From: Amoebidium appalachense
Taxonomy: Eukaryota; Ichthyosporea
Direction: 5' to 3'
Assembly (NCBI GenBank): GCA_963693365.1
Contig: CAVNZM010000008.1
Location: forward strand, 5,952,001-6,016,000
DNA: 64,000 nucleotides
Below the pieces are notes generated by a model. That model was given only the letters and a program-made list of their open reading frames with translations, did no database searches and had not been told where the DNA came from. The translations under genes and the position numbers were made by a program. Numbering within the stretch: the first letter of the stretch is position 1; the number at the start of each line of letters is the position of its first letter. Positions 24,277 through 33,688 of this stretch are shown here, piece after piece.

Positions 24277-24795
24277 ATGGCTTTTGAGCAGGACCTGAAG
24301 CTGTTCGTGAATAGACTTTCGCTGTTTGTCTCGAGCATGACGTTCGACTCACACGGCGCCGGGAGGGTGGCGAGCCGGCCGCTACAGCTCCACGCGCGAC
24401 TCGGCAAGGGCGACACGATGCTGTCGGACACGATGCTGCCGCTGCAATCGGTCGAATCATCGAATCGAGACGGACTCAACCACCTGGTGTTTTCGACGTG
24501 TCCGCTGGAGGGGGCCGGGGATGCGGTGACCATCGACCTAGATTGGGGCAAGTCGTTCCGGCTGACCTGGGAGCGCTGGGACACCACGCTGTCGCTGCTG
24601 CCACCGAGGGACCCAACTGAGAACGAAGGGATGGGGGAGGGACGTGCCGTCCCCCTGAAGGCTTCGAGCCAGCGAACAACCCTTCTGCGAATCGACTTTC
24701 TGAAGGACTTTGTTTGGCACGACACGGGCTGCGACATCCTGTCGCTGCAGCTATGTGAATCAGTAAAGAAAAATAGGCGGCTGCGTAGAGAATGA
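24277..24795 (+). CDS. Hypothetical protein, 172 residues
   Basis: The ATG at 24277 is chosen because it follows a TATA box by 59 bases. The sequence is a mixed globular type: an N-terminal helix (FEQDLKLFVNRLSLFV), a central region with alternating hydrophobics (DAVTIDLDWGKSFRLTWERW) and a basic end (KKNRRLRRE). No signal peptide or membrane segment is seen and no family is recognised. It sits between viral-type genes in the same orientation as the T5orf172 gene. Confidence 0.6.
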   Translation: MAFEQDLKLFVNRLSLFVSSMTFDSHGAGRVASRPLQLHARLGKGDTMLSDTMLPLQSVESSNRDGLNHLVFSTCPLEGAGDAVTIDLDWGKSFRLTWERWDTTLSLLPPRDPTENEGMGEGRAVPLKASSQRTTLLRIDFLKDFVWHDTGCDILSLQLCESVKKNRRLRRE

Positions 24796-24854
24796 TAAAT
24801 ATATCACGCAGTGCGTGTGTGTGTGCGACTGCGCCCCGGATGGTGCAGCACGCG

Positions 24855-24862
24855 TATATAAG
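24855..24862 (+). promoter_or_regulatory. TATA box TATATAAG before a short ORF
   Basis: CGCGTATATAAGCAGG lies 39 bases before the ATG at 24894, matching the spacing of neighbouring genes. The ORF it would serve has only 34 codons. Confidence 0.45.
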
Positions 24863-24893
24863 CAGGGCCACCCCCAAGGTGTCGTCCGAGCGC

Positions 24894-24998
24894 ATGCCTG
24901 TGTATGCGCGCACAAATTTGTTTGCATTGCGGAGAAATCATACCCCCCCTCCCCGTAAACCAGTCGATTGTTGCTGCCAGCATTCTCGGCACGACTGA
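24894..24998 (+). CDS. Short ORF, 34 residues
   Basis: Starts MPVYARTNLFALRRN and ends QHSRHD. It has its own TATA box at a proper distance but passes through a C-run and resembles nothing. It may be the truncated start of a lost gene between the two larger genes. Confidence 0.25.
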   Translation: MPVYARTNLFALRRNHTPPPRKPVDCCCQHSRHD

Positions 24999-25009
24999 GG
25001 GTGCGCAGG

Positions 25010-25017
25010 TATATAAG
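25010..25017 (+). promoter_or_regulatory. TATA box TATATAAG before the T5orf172 gene
   Basis: GCAGGTATATAAGGAGC lies 45 bases before the ATG at 25055 and is near-identical to the helicase promoter core. Confidence 0.65.
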
Positions 25018-25054
25018 GAGCACACACAGCCAACTGGGGTCAGTCTGAGACAGC

Positions 25055-26680
25055 ATGGCTACCGGACAGAGCAACTCAAAGGTGGACATGTCGCTTCTGT
25101 GGAAGGAGTTCCCCCAGTTCAAGGATGCCCAATATAGGATCCATGGAAAGGGCAAGGATGCACAGGGTAGCGTCCTGGATACCGCCACCATTGTGCTTGG
25201 CTCGTCAAATGCTGCAAGGTCTGCATGGTTTGATATGCAGGCAAGCAAGGAGTCGACCGTTAAGGACCTTGTTGCTCGCAGCAACAAGGTCCGCATAAAC
25301 GGAAAGGGAATGGTTACACCTGTCGCTCCTTTCAAGGTCCTCATCGAGATCATCTTCATGCTCCCTGGCAAGCGCGCGCACGAGTTCCGCAAGACCTGTG
25401 CCAAGTACGTTGCACGACTTTTGTCACACAAGGATTGGGAGGGTATAAAAGAACCAGACACACAACCCCAAACCTCACTTTCACAAACCATGCCAACGGA
25501 ACACGACGAAGGCTTAGCTATGCTAACCGGAAACGAGGTCGCCGCAAAAAAAGGCGACACCATCTGCATTGGTGACTATGTAGTGCGAGTTGCTCAATCC
25601 GAAGGTGTTAAATACGCCAGTCTTGTTGATTATGCAATGCTAGTGCGCAATTTAGACAGACATGCGGCCGCTGAGTATGTCAGACGACATTATGAGAATG
25701 AAGAGGAAATCAAAGGCCTCAACATGAGGCCTTTGAGGTTCGGCGATTCAAAGCGACCCTCGATTGGTGTTCCTGCTTCATCGTTGGTGAAACTGACCTT
25801 CAAGATGGCATCCGGCTCGCGCTATGGATCTGCCCTCGTTGACAAGTGGGCCCGAGACATAGCGCGCCTCGAGGGTGGGGATGAAACTCTGCTGGAAGAC
25901 ATCGAGCGCAACCGTGCCGCAGCAGAAGCCAACCCCAGTGGGCCAAATGCTTTTATGCATGACAGTGTGCAAGCAGAAATGGATGCCGACAGGACACCCG
26001 AGAGGGAGCCCAAGAGACTGAAGCTCGGAGACATCACCCAGTTCATGACCAACCAGGCCGAGATGGAAACTGCACTGAGTCTGTACAAGGAGGCGCGCAT
26101 CGCCGAATCTGCACAGTACACGGAGATCATGATGATGCGCGAGGAAGGCGCTCTGTGTGACAAGCGCGCAGGTGTGATTCGCGAGGAGCGCCTGAAACTC
26201 GAGGCGCAGTGCCGGCTTTTGGAGCTCCAGGCAACAGACAGCATCAAGCAGGACCACATCCCACCCGAATACGAGGATGCCAGCGAGGAGCTGCGCCGGG
26301 TCACCAACCACGTGTGCACCAAGCAGCAGTCCGGCATCTACGTGTTCGTGTCCGAGTATGGCGACCCGCCCTGCCTGAAAATCGGACTCAGTCTGAAGGA
26401 CGTGAAGGGCCGCATGAAGCAGGCCGGTACGTGGCATGTGGGACCCAACAAGCGCCTGCTCTTTGCGCTGCCCGTGCCGTCCGAGCAGCTGGCGCTTGCG
26501 GAGAAGTGCCTGCACACAGCACTCAAACACAAGAACGTCGAGCGCGAGCTGTTCCGTGTGGACTTTGTGACTTTTGCTGCGGCCATGCTGGAGATGGCGA
26601 GGGAGCACATGGAAGACGACTTGACAAGGGACCTCGTCATGAGCGTGTTCAAGAAGGGCAGTCAGGAGCAAGCGCAGTAG
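25055..26680 (+). CDS. BRO/KilA-N-like double domain with C-terminal T5orf172 (GIY-YIG-like) domain
   Basis: 541 residues. The N-terminal unit (1-145) has a pattern like BRO-N/KilA-N antirepressor domains: SAWFDMQASKESTVKDLV, then TPVAPFKVLIEIIFMLPGKRA followed by HEFRKTCAKYVARLL. A second, diverged unit spans about 146-290 (YASLVDYAMLVRN; GVPASSLVKLTF). A charged helical linker follows. Residues about 425-515 match T5orf172/MUG113: SGIYVFVSEYGDPPCLKIGLS, then a His/Glu-containing second half. BRO-N with T5orf172 is a known pairing in phages, iridoviruses and other large DNA viruses, usually linked to DNA binding or cleavage. Inside the frame, at 25444, a complete TATA box sits 46 bases before an in-frame ATG at 25490 (Met146), exactly at the domain border. 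Confidence 0.8.
   Translation: MATGQSNSKVDMSLLWKEFPQFKDAQYRIHGKGKDAQGSVLDTATIVLGSSNAARSAWFDMQASKESTVKDLVARSNKVRINGKGMVTPVAPFKVLIEIIFMLPGKRAHEFRKTCAKYVARLLSHKDWEGIKEPDTQPQTSLSQTMPTEHDEGLAMLTGNEVAAKKGDTICIGDYVVRVAQSEGVKYASLVDYAMLVRNLDRHAAAEYVRRHYENEEEIKGLNMRPLRFGDSKRPSIGVPASSLVKLTFKMASGSRYGSALVDKWARDIARLEGGDETLLEDIERNRAAAEANPSGPNAFMHDSVQAEMDADRTPEREPKRLKLGDITQFMTNQAEMETALSLYKEARIAESAQYTEIMMMREEGALCDKRAGVIREERLKLEAQCRLLELQATDSIKQDHIPPEYEDASEELRRVTNHVCTKQQSGIYVFVSEYGDPPCLKIGLSLKDVKGRMKQAGTWHVGPNKRLLFALPVPSEQLALAEKCLHTALKHKNVERELFRVDFVTFAAAMLEMAREHMEDDLTRDLVMSVFKKGSQEQAQ
25444..25451 (+). promoter_or_regulatory. Internal TATA box inside the T5orf172 gene
   Basis: GGGTATAAAAGAACC lies within the open frame. 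It is 46 bases before the ATG of residue 146, versus 45 bases for the gene's own promoter, and is followed by a C/A-rich leader like that of other genes here. Confidence 0.5.
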
Positions 26681-26699
26681 CCCCAAGACATTTCAATGG

Positions 26700-27176
26700 A
26701 TAAGCACCATAATACAAGTAATTCGGTCAACGTTTTATTCCATTATTCGGAGTGCTCGGGAGCAATTAATACAAGTCCGAATTCGGTCAGAGTTGCATCT
26801 CATTTTTCGGCGTGCTCGGTAGCAATTAATACAAGTCCGAATTCGGTCAGAGTTGCATCTCATTTTTCGGCGTGCTCGGTAGCAATTAATACAAGTCTGA
26901 ATTTGGTCAAAGTTGCATCTCATTTTTCGGCGTGCTCGGTAGCAATTAATACAAGTCCGAATTCGGTCAACGTTTTATTCCATTATTCGGAGTGCTCGGG
27001 AGCAATTAATACAAGTCCGAATTCGGTCAACGTTTTATTCCATTATTCGGAGTGCTCGGTAGCAATTAATACAAGTCCGAATTTGGTCAAAGTTGCATCT
27101 CATTTTTCGGCGTGCTCGGTAGCAATTAATACAAGTCCGAATTCGGTCAACGTTTTATTCCATTATTCGGAGTGCC
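26700..27176. repeat. 60-bp tandem repeat array
   Basis: Eight copies of a 60-bp unit beginning AGCAATTAATACAAGTCCGA. Two sub-types alternate (CGTTTTATTCCATTATTCGG and AGTTGCATCTCATTTTTCGG). The array is open in frame for 20 residues per unit, but composition suggests noncoding sequence. A C-rich tract (27230-27320) follows. Confidence 0.95.
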
Positions 27177-27362
27177 ACAACACAAGTCCGATTTTGATCA
27201 ACGTTACATCCTCCCAAAATCGGGAAAACCCTCTCCCCTTCCCTTCTCCCCCCCCCCCCCCCCTCCGGATTGGAAACCCCACTCCGCAATCGGAGAAAAG
27301 TCCCCCCCCCCCATCACCTCTCGCGCACCCCCACCACCGCATTATATCATGCACCGAGTAAC

Positions 27363-27734
27363 ATGGACGCCGGCGCACCCTTTCTACCGCCCCGTCCCCT
27401 CTCCGCCTTGCGAACAACAAACCCTCCCTCCCCCATCCTGCTGGCCGTGCTCGCCGGGCTCATTCTCTACGTGCTGTGGGACACGTTCAGCCCGCGTGTG
27501 CGGCGGCGGCTGGCGGTGCTCAAGTGCCCCGGTACATGCCCGATGTGTGCCAGCTGCGGCAGCTGCTCGCCCCGCCGCAAGTGTGCGCACTGCCCCCGCT
27601 GCCACGTGTGCGGTGCAAGCCCCACCCGGTGCACCCAGTGTCCCGCATGCAAGCACTGCCCGCCCGAGCAGAAGTGCCCGGCGTGCCCCACGTGTGCACA
27701 TGTGCCGGCGGTGGTGATCAAGGAGCGGGCATGA
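27363..27734 (+). CDS. Single-pass membrane protein with Cys-rich zinc-type tail
   Basis: 123 residues from the ATG at 27363 (TTATATCA lies 18 bases before it). A short proline-containing N-terminus precedes one membrane segment, PILLAVLAGLILYVLW (about 32-47). The rest is a run of CPxC/CxxC pairs (CPGTCPMCASCGSC, CAHCPRCHVCG, CPACKHCPP, CPACPTC), about 19 cysteines, likely to bind several zinc ions. Small membrane proteins of this kind occur in viruses, but no family is recognised. GC-rich, in the same orientation as the gene at 27771. Confidence 0.75.
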   Translation: MDAGAPFLPPRPLSALRTTNPPSPILLAVLAGLILYVLWDTFSPRVRRRLAVLKCPGTCPMCASCGSCSPRRKCAHCPRCHVCGASPTRCTQCPACKHCPPEQKCPACPTCAHVPAVVIKERA

Positions 27735-27770
27735 GGATTGACACGGCAAGAGATTTTTGTGGCATAGAGT

Positions 27771-28064
27771 ATGGCGTACCGATGGGAGTACAAGCTAAAG
27801 GAGGAGCCCGGCAAGGCACCCGTGGTGCAGGCAACTATTGTGCCGACCGAGGCCACCGCCCGGCGGACGCAGATGGAGCAACGAGCATACGCACAAGAGC
27901 TTGCGGAAAAAGGCTACATAGACCTGCCCGAAGAGCTTGCGGATAAGTGCGGATTCAAGAAGTGGGTGCCCCAAAACCAACGGCAGACAGCCATCGTGCT
28001 GCAGAAGATGATGGAGCCGGAGACCCTACCAGCCGAAACGGAAAATCATGAGAGAAAGTGTTGA
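27771..28064 (+). CDS. Hypothetical protein, 97 residues
   Basis: The ATG lies 37 bases after the previous stop. A charged, mostly helical protein (RWEYKLKEEPGKAP, RAYAQELAEKGYIDLPEELADK) with no membrane segment. No family is recognised. It is the last gene of the viral-type cluster; a GT microsatellite begins within 10 bases of its stop and marks the border to the right arm. Confidence 0.6.
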   Translation: MAYRWEYKLKEEPGKAPVVQATIVPTEATARRTQMEQRAYAQELAEKGYIDLPEELADKCGFKKWVPQNQRQTAIVLQKMMEPETLPAETENHERKC

Positions 28065-28065
28065 G

Positions 28066-28069
<4 letters not shown>

Positions 28070-28096
<27 letters not shown>

Positions 28097-28363
28097 TGAG
28101 CTTTGTGTGTGTGTGTGTGTGTGTGTGTGATTGCACACATGTCACAGATTCAAAGCAGAATTGGTATATTTATTGGAGTCTCTCCGCCACTATGGGTGAC
28201 TACAATACACATAAAAACTTGGAAAGAAAATTTGGTACGTCACATATTTTTGCAGACCACATTCGAGTTAACATTACGGAAATTTTTGGTATCGAGCTAA
28301 ATACAAAAATAATAAAAAAACTTGTTGAAACAATGAAAACTTTGTACCACGTCTCTCCCCACC
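28070..28363. repeat. Inner end of right inverted-duplication arm, starting with (GT)n
   Basis: GT tracts (28070-28128) and then unique sequence whose reverse complement matches 9810-10030 of the left arm, including GAGAGACTCCA and CGTGGTACAAAGTTTTCAT. No gene is seen. Confidence 0.75.
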
Positions 28364-28364
28364 G

Positions 28365-28820
28365 CACCCACCATGAATCCTATAGATGTGAATGTGTGGC
28401 CTACTGCCCACACCACACCACCACAACTACGTTTCCCCATTGCACCCACCACGAACCCTATAGATGTGAATGTGTGGCCTACTGCCCACACCACACCACC
28501 ACAACTACGTTTCCCCACCGCACCCACCACGAACCCTATAGATGTGAATGTGTGGCCTACTGCCCACACCACACCACCACAACTACGTTTCCCCACCGCA
28601 CCCACCACGAACCCTATAGATGTGAATGTGTGGCCTACTGCCCACACCACACCACCACAACTACGTTTCCCCACCGCACCCACTACGAACCCTATAGATG
28701 TGAATGTGTGGCCTACTGCCCACACCACACCACCACAACTACGTTTCCCCACCGCACCCACCACGAACCCTATAGATGTGCCTACTGCCCACACCACACC
28801 ACCACAACTACGTTTCCCCC
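28365..28820. repeat. 78-bp minisatellite after right JmjC gene
   Basis: Six copies of a 78-bp unit (GAACCCTATAGATGTGAATG, CCACACCACACCACCACAAC, TACGTTTCCCCACCGCACCC). It is the reverse complement of the left array at 9388-9775. Confidence 0.95.
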
Positions 28821-28842
28821 ACCGTATCGGGCCATTGCAACC

Positions 28843-28902
28843 TCACGGCTTCTGCATCCGATAGTCCACCATCTCACGTTTCAAAATAGGGAGGTCGAGC
28901 TG

Positions 28903-28981
<79 letters not shown>

Positions 28982-29131
28982 CGTGTGTGCGTGTGCGTGC
29001 GTGTGTGTTACACTGTTAGACCGATAGATTAGGTGCCTTTGTGCCGTGTGTGTGTATGTGTGTGCCCGAATGCCTTTGTGCCGTGTGTTTGCTTAAGTGC
29101 ATGTGTGCATGTGTGTGTGCATGTGTGTGTG

Positions 29132-29170
<39 letters not shown>

Positions 29171-32100
29171 GCGTGTGTGTTACACTGTTAGACCGATAGA
29201 TTAGGTGCTTAATAGTTAATCCCCCAAACTACTTTGATACCGGGGGTGTAATGGTGTGTGTGTAACTACTTTGATACCAATAGATTGTTTCAACTACCTT
29301 CAGACCAACGAATTGTCTCGTTTTTTTTTTTTTTTGGGGGGGGGGGGGTGGGGGTTGTACCTCGAATGTCTCGTTTTGGCGATCGGGGCATGTGCAAAAC
29401 GGGGGGTACCTTCCCGTTCAAATGTTCCAACCAATCACGAGTTGCAAAGTTGACCGCCTCGGCAAGGTGGGCGCCAGAGGCGAACCCCATGTGGTAGGCC
29501 CCAGGCAGGGTGTAAATAAGGTCGCCCGGCCTTTGCTCTGCATGGTAGACGTGGATGCTCCTTTTTTCAAACAGCCTCGGGTTCACAAAAATATTCTGTC
29601 CCACCCCGGGTGTAAGCACATGATAGTGTGCATGTGTGTGCCCGAATGCCTTTGGGTGTTCATGTGTGTGCCCGATGCCTTTGTGCCGTGTGTTTGCTTA
29701 AGTGCATGTGTGTGCCCGAATGCCTTTGTGCCGTGTGTGTGCATGTGTGTGCCCGATGCCTTTGTGCCGTGTGTTTGCTTAAGTGCATGTGTGTGCCCGA
29801 ATGCCTTTGTGCCGTGTGTGTGCATGTGTGTGCCCGAATGCCTTTGTGCCGTGTGTGGTGCATGTGTGTGCCCGAATGCCTTTGTGCCGTGTGTGTGCAT
29901 GTGTGTGCCCGAATGCCTTTGTGTCGTGTGTGTGCATGTGTGTGCCCGAATGCCTTTGTGCCGTGTCTTTTGCTTAATTTGGCTGCTTACCTTATGCATC
30001 ATGAACCCAGGGCACGGCTTCTTGGACTTTGCATCCGGATGGATATCCCGAAGGACCCTTTCGACACGATCTCGACTGCCAGGGCTAATCGAATACCAGT
30101 GTTTTCCGTGCGGACCGTCAACCATTAGGTTGAGACTGCCGAAGGCAGCATCCTCTGGATGTGGGCCGAACAAACCAAGATAGCGGGACCTGCAAAAGAT
30201 TGAAACAAAGTCGATTCGATTAGAGGTCGGGAGGGTGAGTGAGGACGGGAAATCTGTGCGGGCAAGTGAACTATTCTGAATTCTTGTGTGGATATGGGGT
30301 AGTCAATTCAAAATTAGAGGTCGGGAGGGTGAGTGAGGACGGGAAATCTGTGCGGGCAAGTGAACTATTCTGAATTCTTGTGTGTGGATATGGGGTAGTC
30401 AATTCAAAATTAGAGGTCGGGAGGGTGAGTGAGGACGGGAAATCTGTGCGGGCAAGTGAACTATTCTGAATTCTTGTGAGGATTTTTTTTTTTTTCGGGG
30501 GGGGGGGGGGGGGGGGTAGTACTTGTAAAACATGGGAATGCATATCCCGTCGAGGTGCTGGTATTCATGGATGCGATGAAGAACAGAGTCCAATGTCCTT
30601 AAATTGGGCATCCATTTGTAGGTCTCGCTGACCACCTGAATGGGCATGCACTTAGCTACATAGCTACGGTCCGGAGGCATGGTGCAACTATACAAACGAT
30701 GCAATGTGCGGGATTGGGGGTCACAAAGGGGAGGTTGCAAGTGCTGAAATGGTGTGCAGAGCAACTTCGCCCGCTTACCTCGCTGGGGGTGCGTGTGCCA
30801 GGTGGAATGCTGTGCTCGTTGGCGTAGTGGAATTCAAACACAGGTTTCCCCAACTGATTCCGTTCCTCGGGACGGCTTTCAGGCCAATGCTCGTCCAGCA
30901 TGTCCCAAAACTCTCTCTCGGACAACGATGCATTGCCCTAATTCACGGGTTGCAATGTTAGTATAATGTTTAGTCAGGGCATGCGAGGCCGGGGCGTGCA
31001 GAAAGTGTCTCTCGGCAGGCCAAGTTTTAAAATCACGCAAACATTGCTAAGTGTGAGGCCGGGGCGTGCAAAAACAAGCCAAGTAAATTCATGCAAACAT
31101 TGCTAAGTGTGAGGCCGGGGCGTGCAAAAAGTGTCTCTCGGCAGGCCAAGTAAATGCAAACATTGCTAGGTGTGAGGCTTCCTCTCCATCCAAAACTCAA
31201 GTACCTGTGGGGCCGGTAGGTTACCGTGGTCCAGTTCATGCGTCAGAGCATATACGTCTTTGTTTTCTGTTGCCTGCAGATTTTGTACGTTGTGGGGTCT
31301 GCCGGGCAAATCCAGCTCCTGGGATGCTGCTGCCAGTGCCTCCTTCACCTCCTCGGGTAGGACTAGCCTCGCAGCCCCCGCCCTCCTCACGTCGTCATAC
31401 TTGCCGATTTTGTACAGGAACTGCTCCAGTGTGTACCTCTCCAATATGTCAGGTGTCAAGCGAAAGGTTGGAATACGTCTGGAGATGATGGGTGTCGTGG
31501 ACCGGGGCGATTGGGGTTCGACTGGGAACTTCTCTTCCTGCTCTGTGTGTGGTGGGTGGTGTGTGTAAATATTGGGAGTTGTGTGTGTGCATGTGTGTGC
31601 CCGAATGCCTTTTTGTGTGTGCATGTGTGTGCCCGAATGCCTTTGTGTGTGTGCATGTGTGTGCCCGAATGCCTTTTTGTGTGTGCATGTGTGTGCCCGA
31701 ATGCCTTTTTGTGTGTGCATGTGTGTTCCCGAATGCCTTTTTGTGTGTGCATGTGTGTGCCCGAATGCCTTTGTGTGTGTGCATGTGTGTGCCCGAATGC
31801 CTTTGTGTGTGTGCATGTGTGTGCCCGAATGCCTTTGTGTGTGTGCATGTGTGTGCCCGAATGCCTTTGTGTGTGTGCATGTGTGTGCCCGAATGCCTTT
31901 GTGTGTGTGCATGTGTGTGCCCGAATGCCCTTGTGTGTGTGCATGTGTGTGCCCGAATGCCTTTGTGTGTGTGCATGTGTGTGCCCGAATGCCTTTGTGT
32001 GTGTGCATGTGTGTGCCCGAATGCCTTTGTGTGTGTGCATGTGTGTGCCCGAATGCCTTTCTGTGTGTGCATGTGTGTGCCCGAATGCCTTTGTGTGTGT

Positions 32101-32917
32101 GCATGTGTGTGCCCGAATGCCTTTTTGTGTGTGCATGTGTGTGCCCGAATGCCTTTTTGTGTGTGCATGTGTGTGCCCGAATGCCTTTGTGTGTGTGCAT
32201 GTGTGTGCCCGAATGCCTTTTTGTGTGTGCATGTGTGTGCCCGAATGCCTTTGTGTGTGTGCATGTGTGTGCCCGAATGCCTTTTTGTGTGTGCATGTGT
32301 GTGCCCGAATGCCTTTGTGTGTGTGCATGTGTGTGCCCGAATGCCTTTGTGTGTGTGCATGTGTGTGCCCGAATGCCTTTGTGTGTGTGCATGTGTGTGC
32401 CCGAATGCCTTTGTGTGTGTGCATGTGTGTGCCCGAATGCCTTTGTGTGTGTGCATGTGTGTGCCCGAATGCCCTTGTGTGTGTGCATGTGTGTGCCCGA
32501 ATGCCTTTGTGTGTGTGCATGTGTGTGCCCGAATGCCTTTGTGTGTGTGCATGTGTGTGCCCGAATGCCTTTGTGTGTGTGCATGTGTGTGCCCGAATGC
32601 CTTTGTGTGTGTGCATGTGTGTGCCCGAATGCCCTTGTGTGTGTGCATGTGTGTGCCCGAATGCCTTTGTGTGTGTGCATGTGTGTGCCCGAATGCCTTT
32701 GTGTGTGTGCATGTGTGTGCCCGAATGCCCTTGTGTGTGTGCATGTGTGTGCCCGAATGCCTTTGTGTGTGTGCATGTGTGTGCCCGAATGCCTTTGTGT
32801 GTGTGCATGTGTGTGCCCGAATGCCTTTGTGTGTGTGCATGTGTGTGCCCGAATGCCTTTGTGTGTGTGCATGTGTGTGCCCGAATGCCCTTGTGTGTGT
32901 GCATGTGTGTGTGTGTG

Positions 32918-32949
<32 letters not shown>

Positions 32950-33688
32950 CAACCTGCAGGCGGCGCCAGCCTCGATAGTGGGCTTGCTACCTCCGCAAAT
33001 CTGGCCGAGAAATTAGCATTGTTAAGACGAAGACGTTTGGCAGCCCACAAGGTGGCAGCCTTCTGGAGAGAAGGGAGTCTGATATAACGAACCCCGCCAA
33101 AAAACAGAACGCAATCACGGTCCGTCATGTTTGTTCGAATTGTGTGACTGAGTTCGAGTCTGTGTGTTGGGTCGTCGTTTATGGAAAGGGAATCCCCCTT
33201 TTCGGGTATTGGGCATGTTCTGAGAAGGTAGAGTAACTTGGCAAGGGTAGGGGTATCCTCGTTGTATTCAGGGCCCGCAGCAAACGTGAACCCGGAGTCG
33301 ATTGTCTTTCTGTGTATGTCGGCATATGCCCCCAAATCGTAAACTTCCCAGTCTTTCCCCCCTGTCTCAGAATTTTCATTACGTTTCCTGGTATCTTTCC
33401 GGCTATGAACTTTTCCTCCCTAATTTTCCAGCCTGACTGCTCTCCTTTTTTGCCTTTTTTGAAAAACATAAGAATTTCGTGTTGCTCGTCCTTGTGTAGA
33501 ATGGAGAGCCTGACAGGATAATCGGCAGTTTTGTTTCCCACCAAAACAATGCGTTCTATAGCGTGGACCCGCCCATGTGCAAAAACGTTGTGTGCATCGA
33601 AAGAGGTGGAAAAATGAAAAGTTGCACGTTTAGCATATGGGTAGGCTTGTGTTGTGCCGAGCCATTCTTGAAAATCGGAACCGGCCAT
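28843..33688 (-). CDS. JmjN/JmjC-type 2-oxoglutarate dioxygenase, right-arm copy (seven exons, one frameshift)
   Basis: Exons on the minus strand: 33688-32991, 31540-31205, 30937-30779, 30635-30523, 30189-29991, 29595-29410, 28899-28843; about 582 residues. Exon 1 has a basic N-terminal domain related to the left copy ([18 protein letters not shown]). Exon 2 looks like JmjN ([33 protein letters not shown]). Exons 3-6 form the JmjC domain, with the HxE of PHPED, the distal His in LPGAYHMGF, and [12 protein letters not shown]. Exon phases match the left gene throughout. In exon 1 a G5 run (33329-33333) lacks one base needed to keep frame: exon length is 698, and one extra base gives exactly 233 codons. 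This could be an assembly error. Protein identity to the left copy is about two thirds in the JmjC core and much lower at the N-terminus. Confidence 0.87.
28903..29190. repeat. (GT)n arrays in last intron of right JmjC gene
   Basis: Two GT tracts, each followed by the same TTACACTGTTAGACCGATAG sequence, plus single copies of the 30-bp CCCGAATGCCTTT motif that fills intron 1. Confidence 0.9.
29624..29970. repeat. CCCGAATGCCTTT minisatellite in intron 5 of right JmjC gene
   Basis: About ten copies of GCATGTGTGTGCCCGAATGCC followed by TTTGTGCCGTGTGT, some with TTGCTTAAGT. It is the same core motif as the intron 1 array at 31580-32917. Confidence 0.95.
30220..30482. repeat. ~94-bp tandem repeat in intron 4 of right JmjC gene
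   Basis: Three copies of a unit starting TAGAGGTCGGGAGGGTGAGT, followed by a T-run and G-run (C-run then A-run in the sense strand). Confidence 0.9.
30967..31180. repeat. GCTAAGTGTGAGGCCGG repeat in intron 2 of right JmjC gene
   Basis: Three copies of GCTAAGTGTGAGGCCGGGGC with TCTCTCGGCAGGCC. The reverse complement of both motifs makes the array at 36480-37050. Confidence 0.85.
31580..32917. repeat. 30-bp minisatellite in intron 1 of right JmjC gene
   Basis: About 44 copies of a 30-bp unit GCATGTGTGTGCCCGAATGCC plus TTTGTGTGT. Open frames over 400 codons on both strands are artefacts of the period being a multiple of three. A G-run (32918-32946) follows. Confidence 0.97.

Noticed and set aside
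23901-24737. 278-codon minus frame covering the promoter and the gene at 24277
   Set aside because: It is antisense through a TATA-linked gene; only its last part might be a decayed gene and is listed separately.
26700-27176. 60-bp direct repeats as a CRISPR-like array
   Set aside because: Units are contiguous with no unique spacers, in a eukaryotic context; it is a tandem repeat.
31449-33087. Open frames of 400-630 codons on both strands
   Set aside because: They are translations of a 30-bp minisatellite whose period is a multiple of three; only the edges hold JmjC exons.
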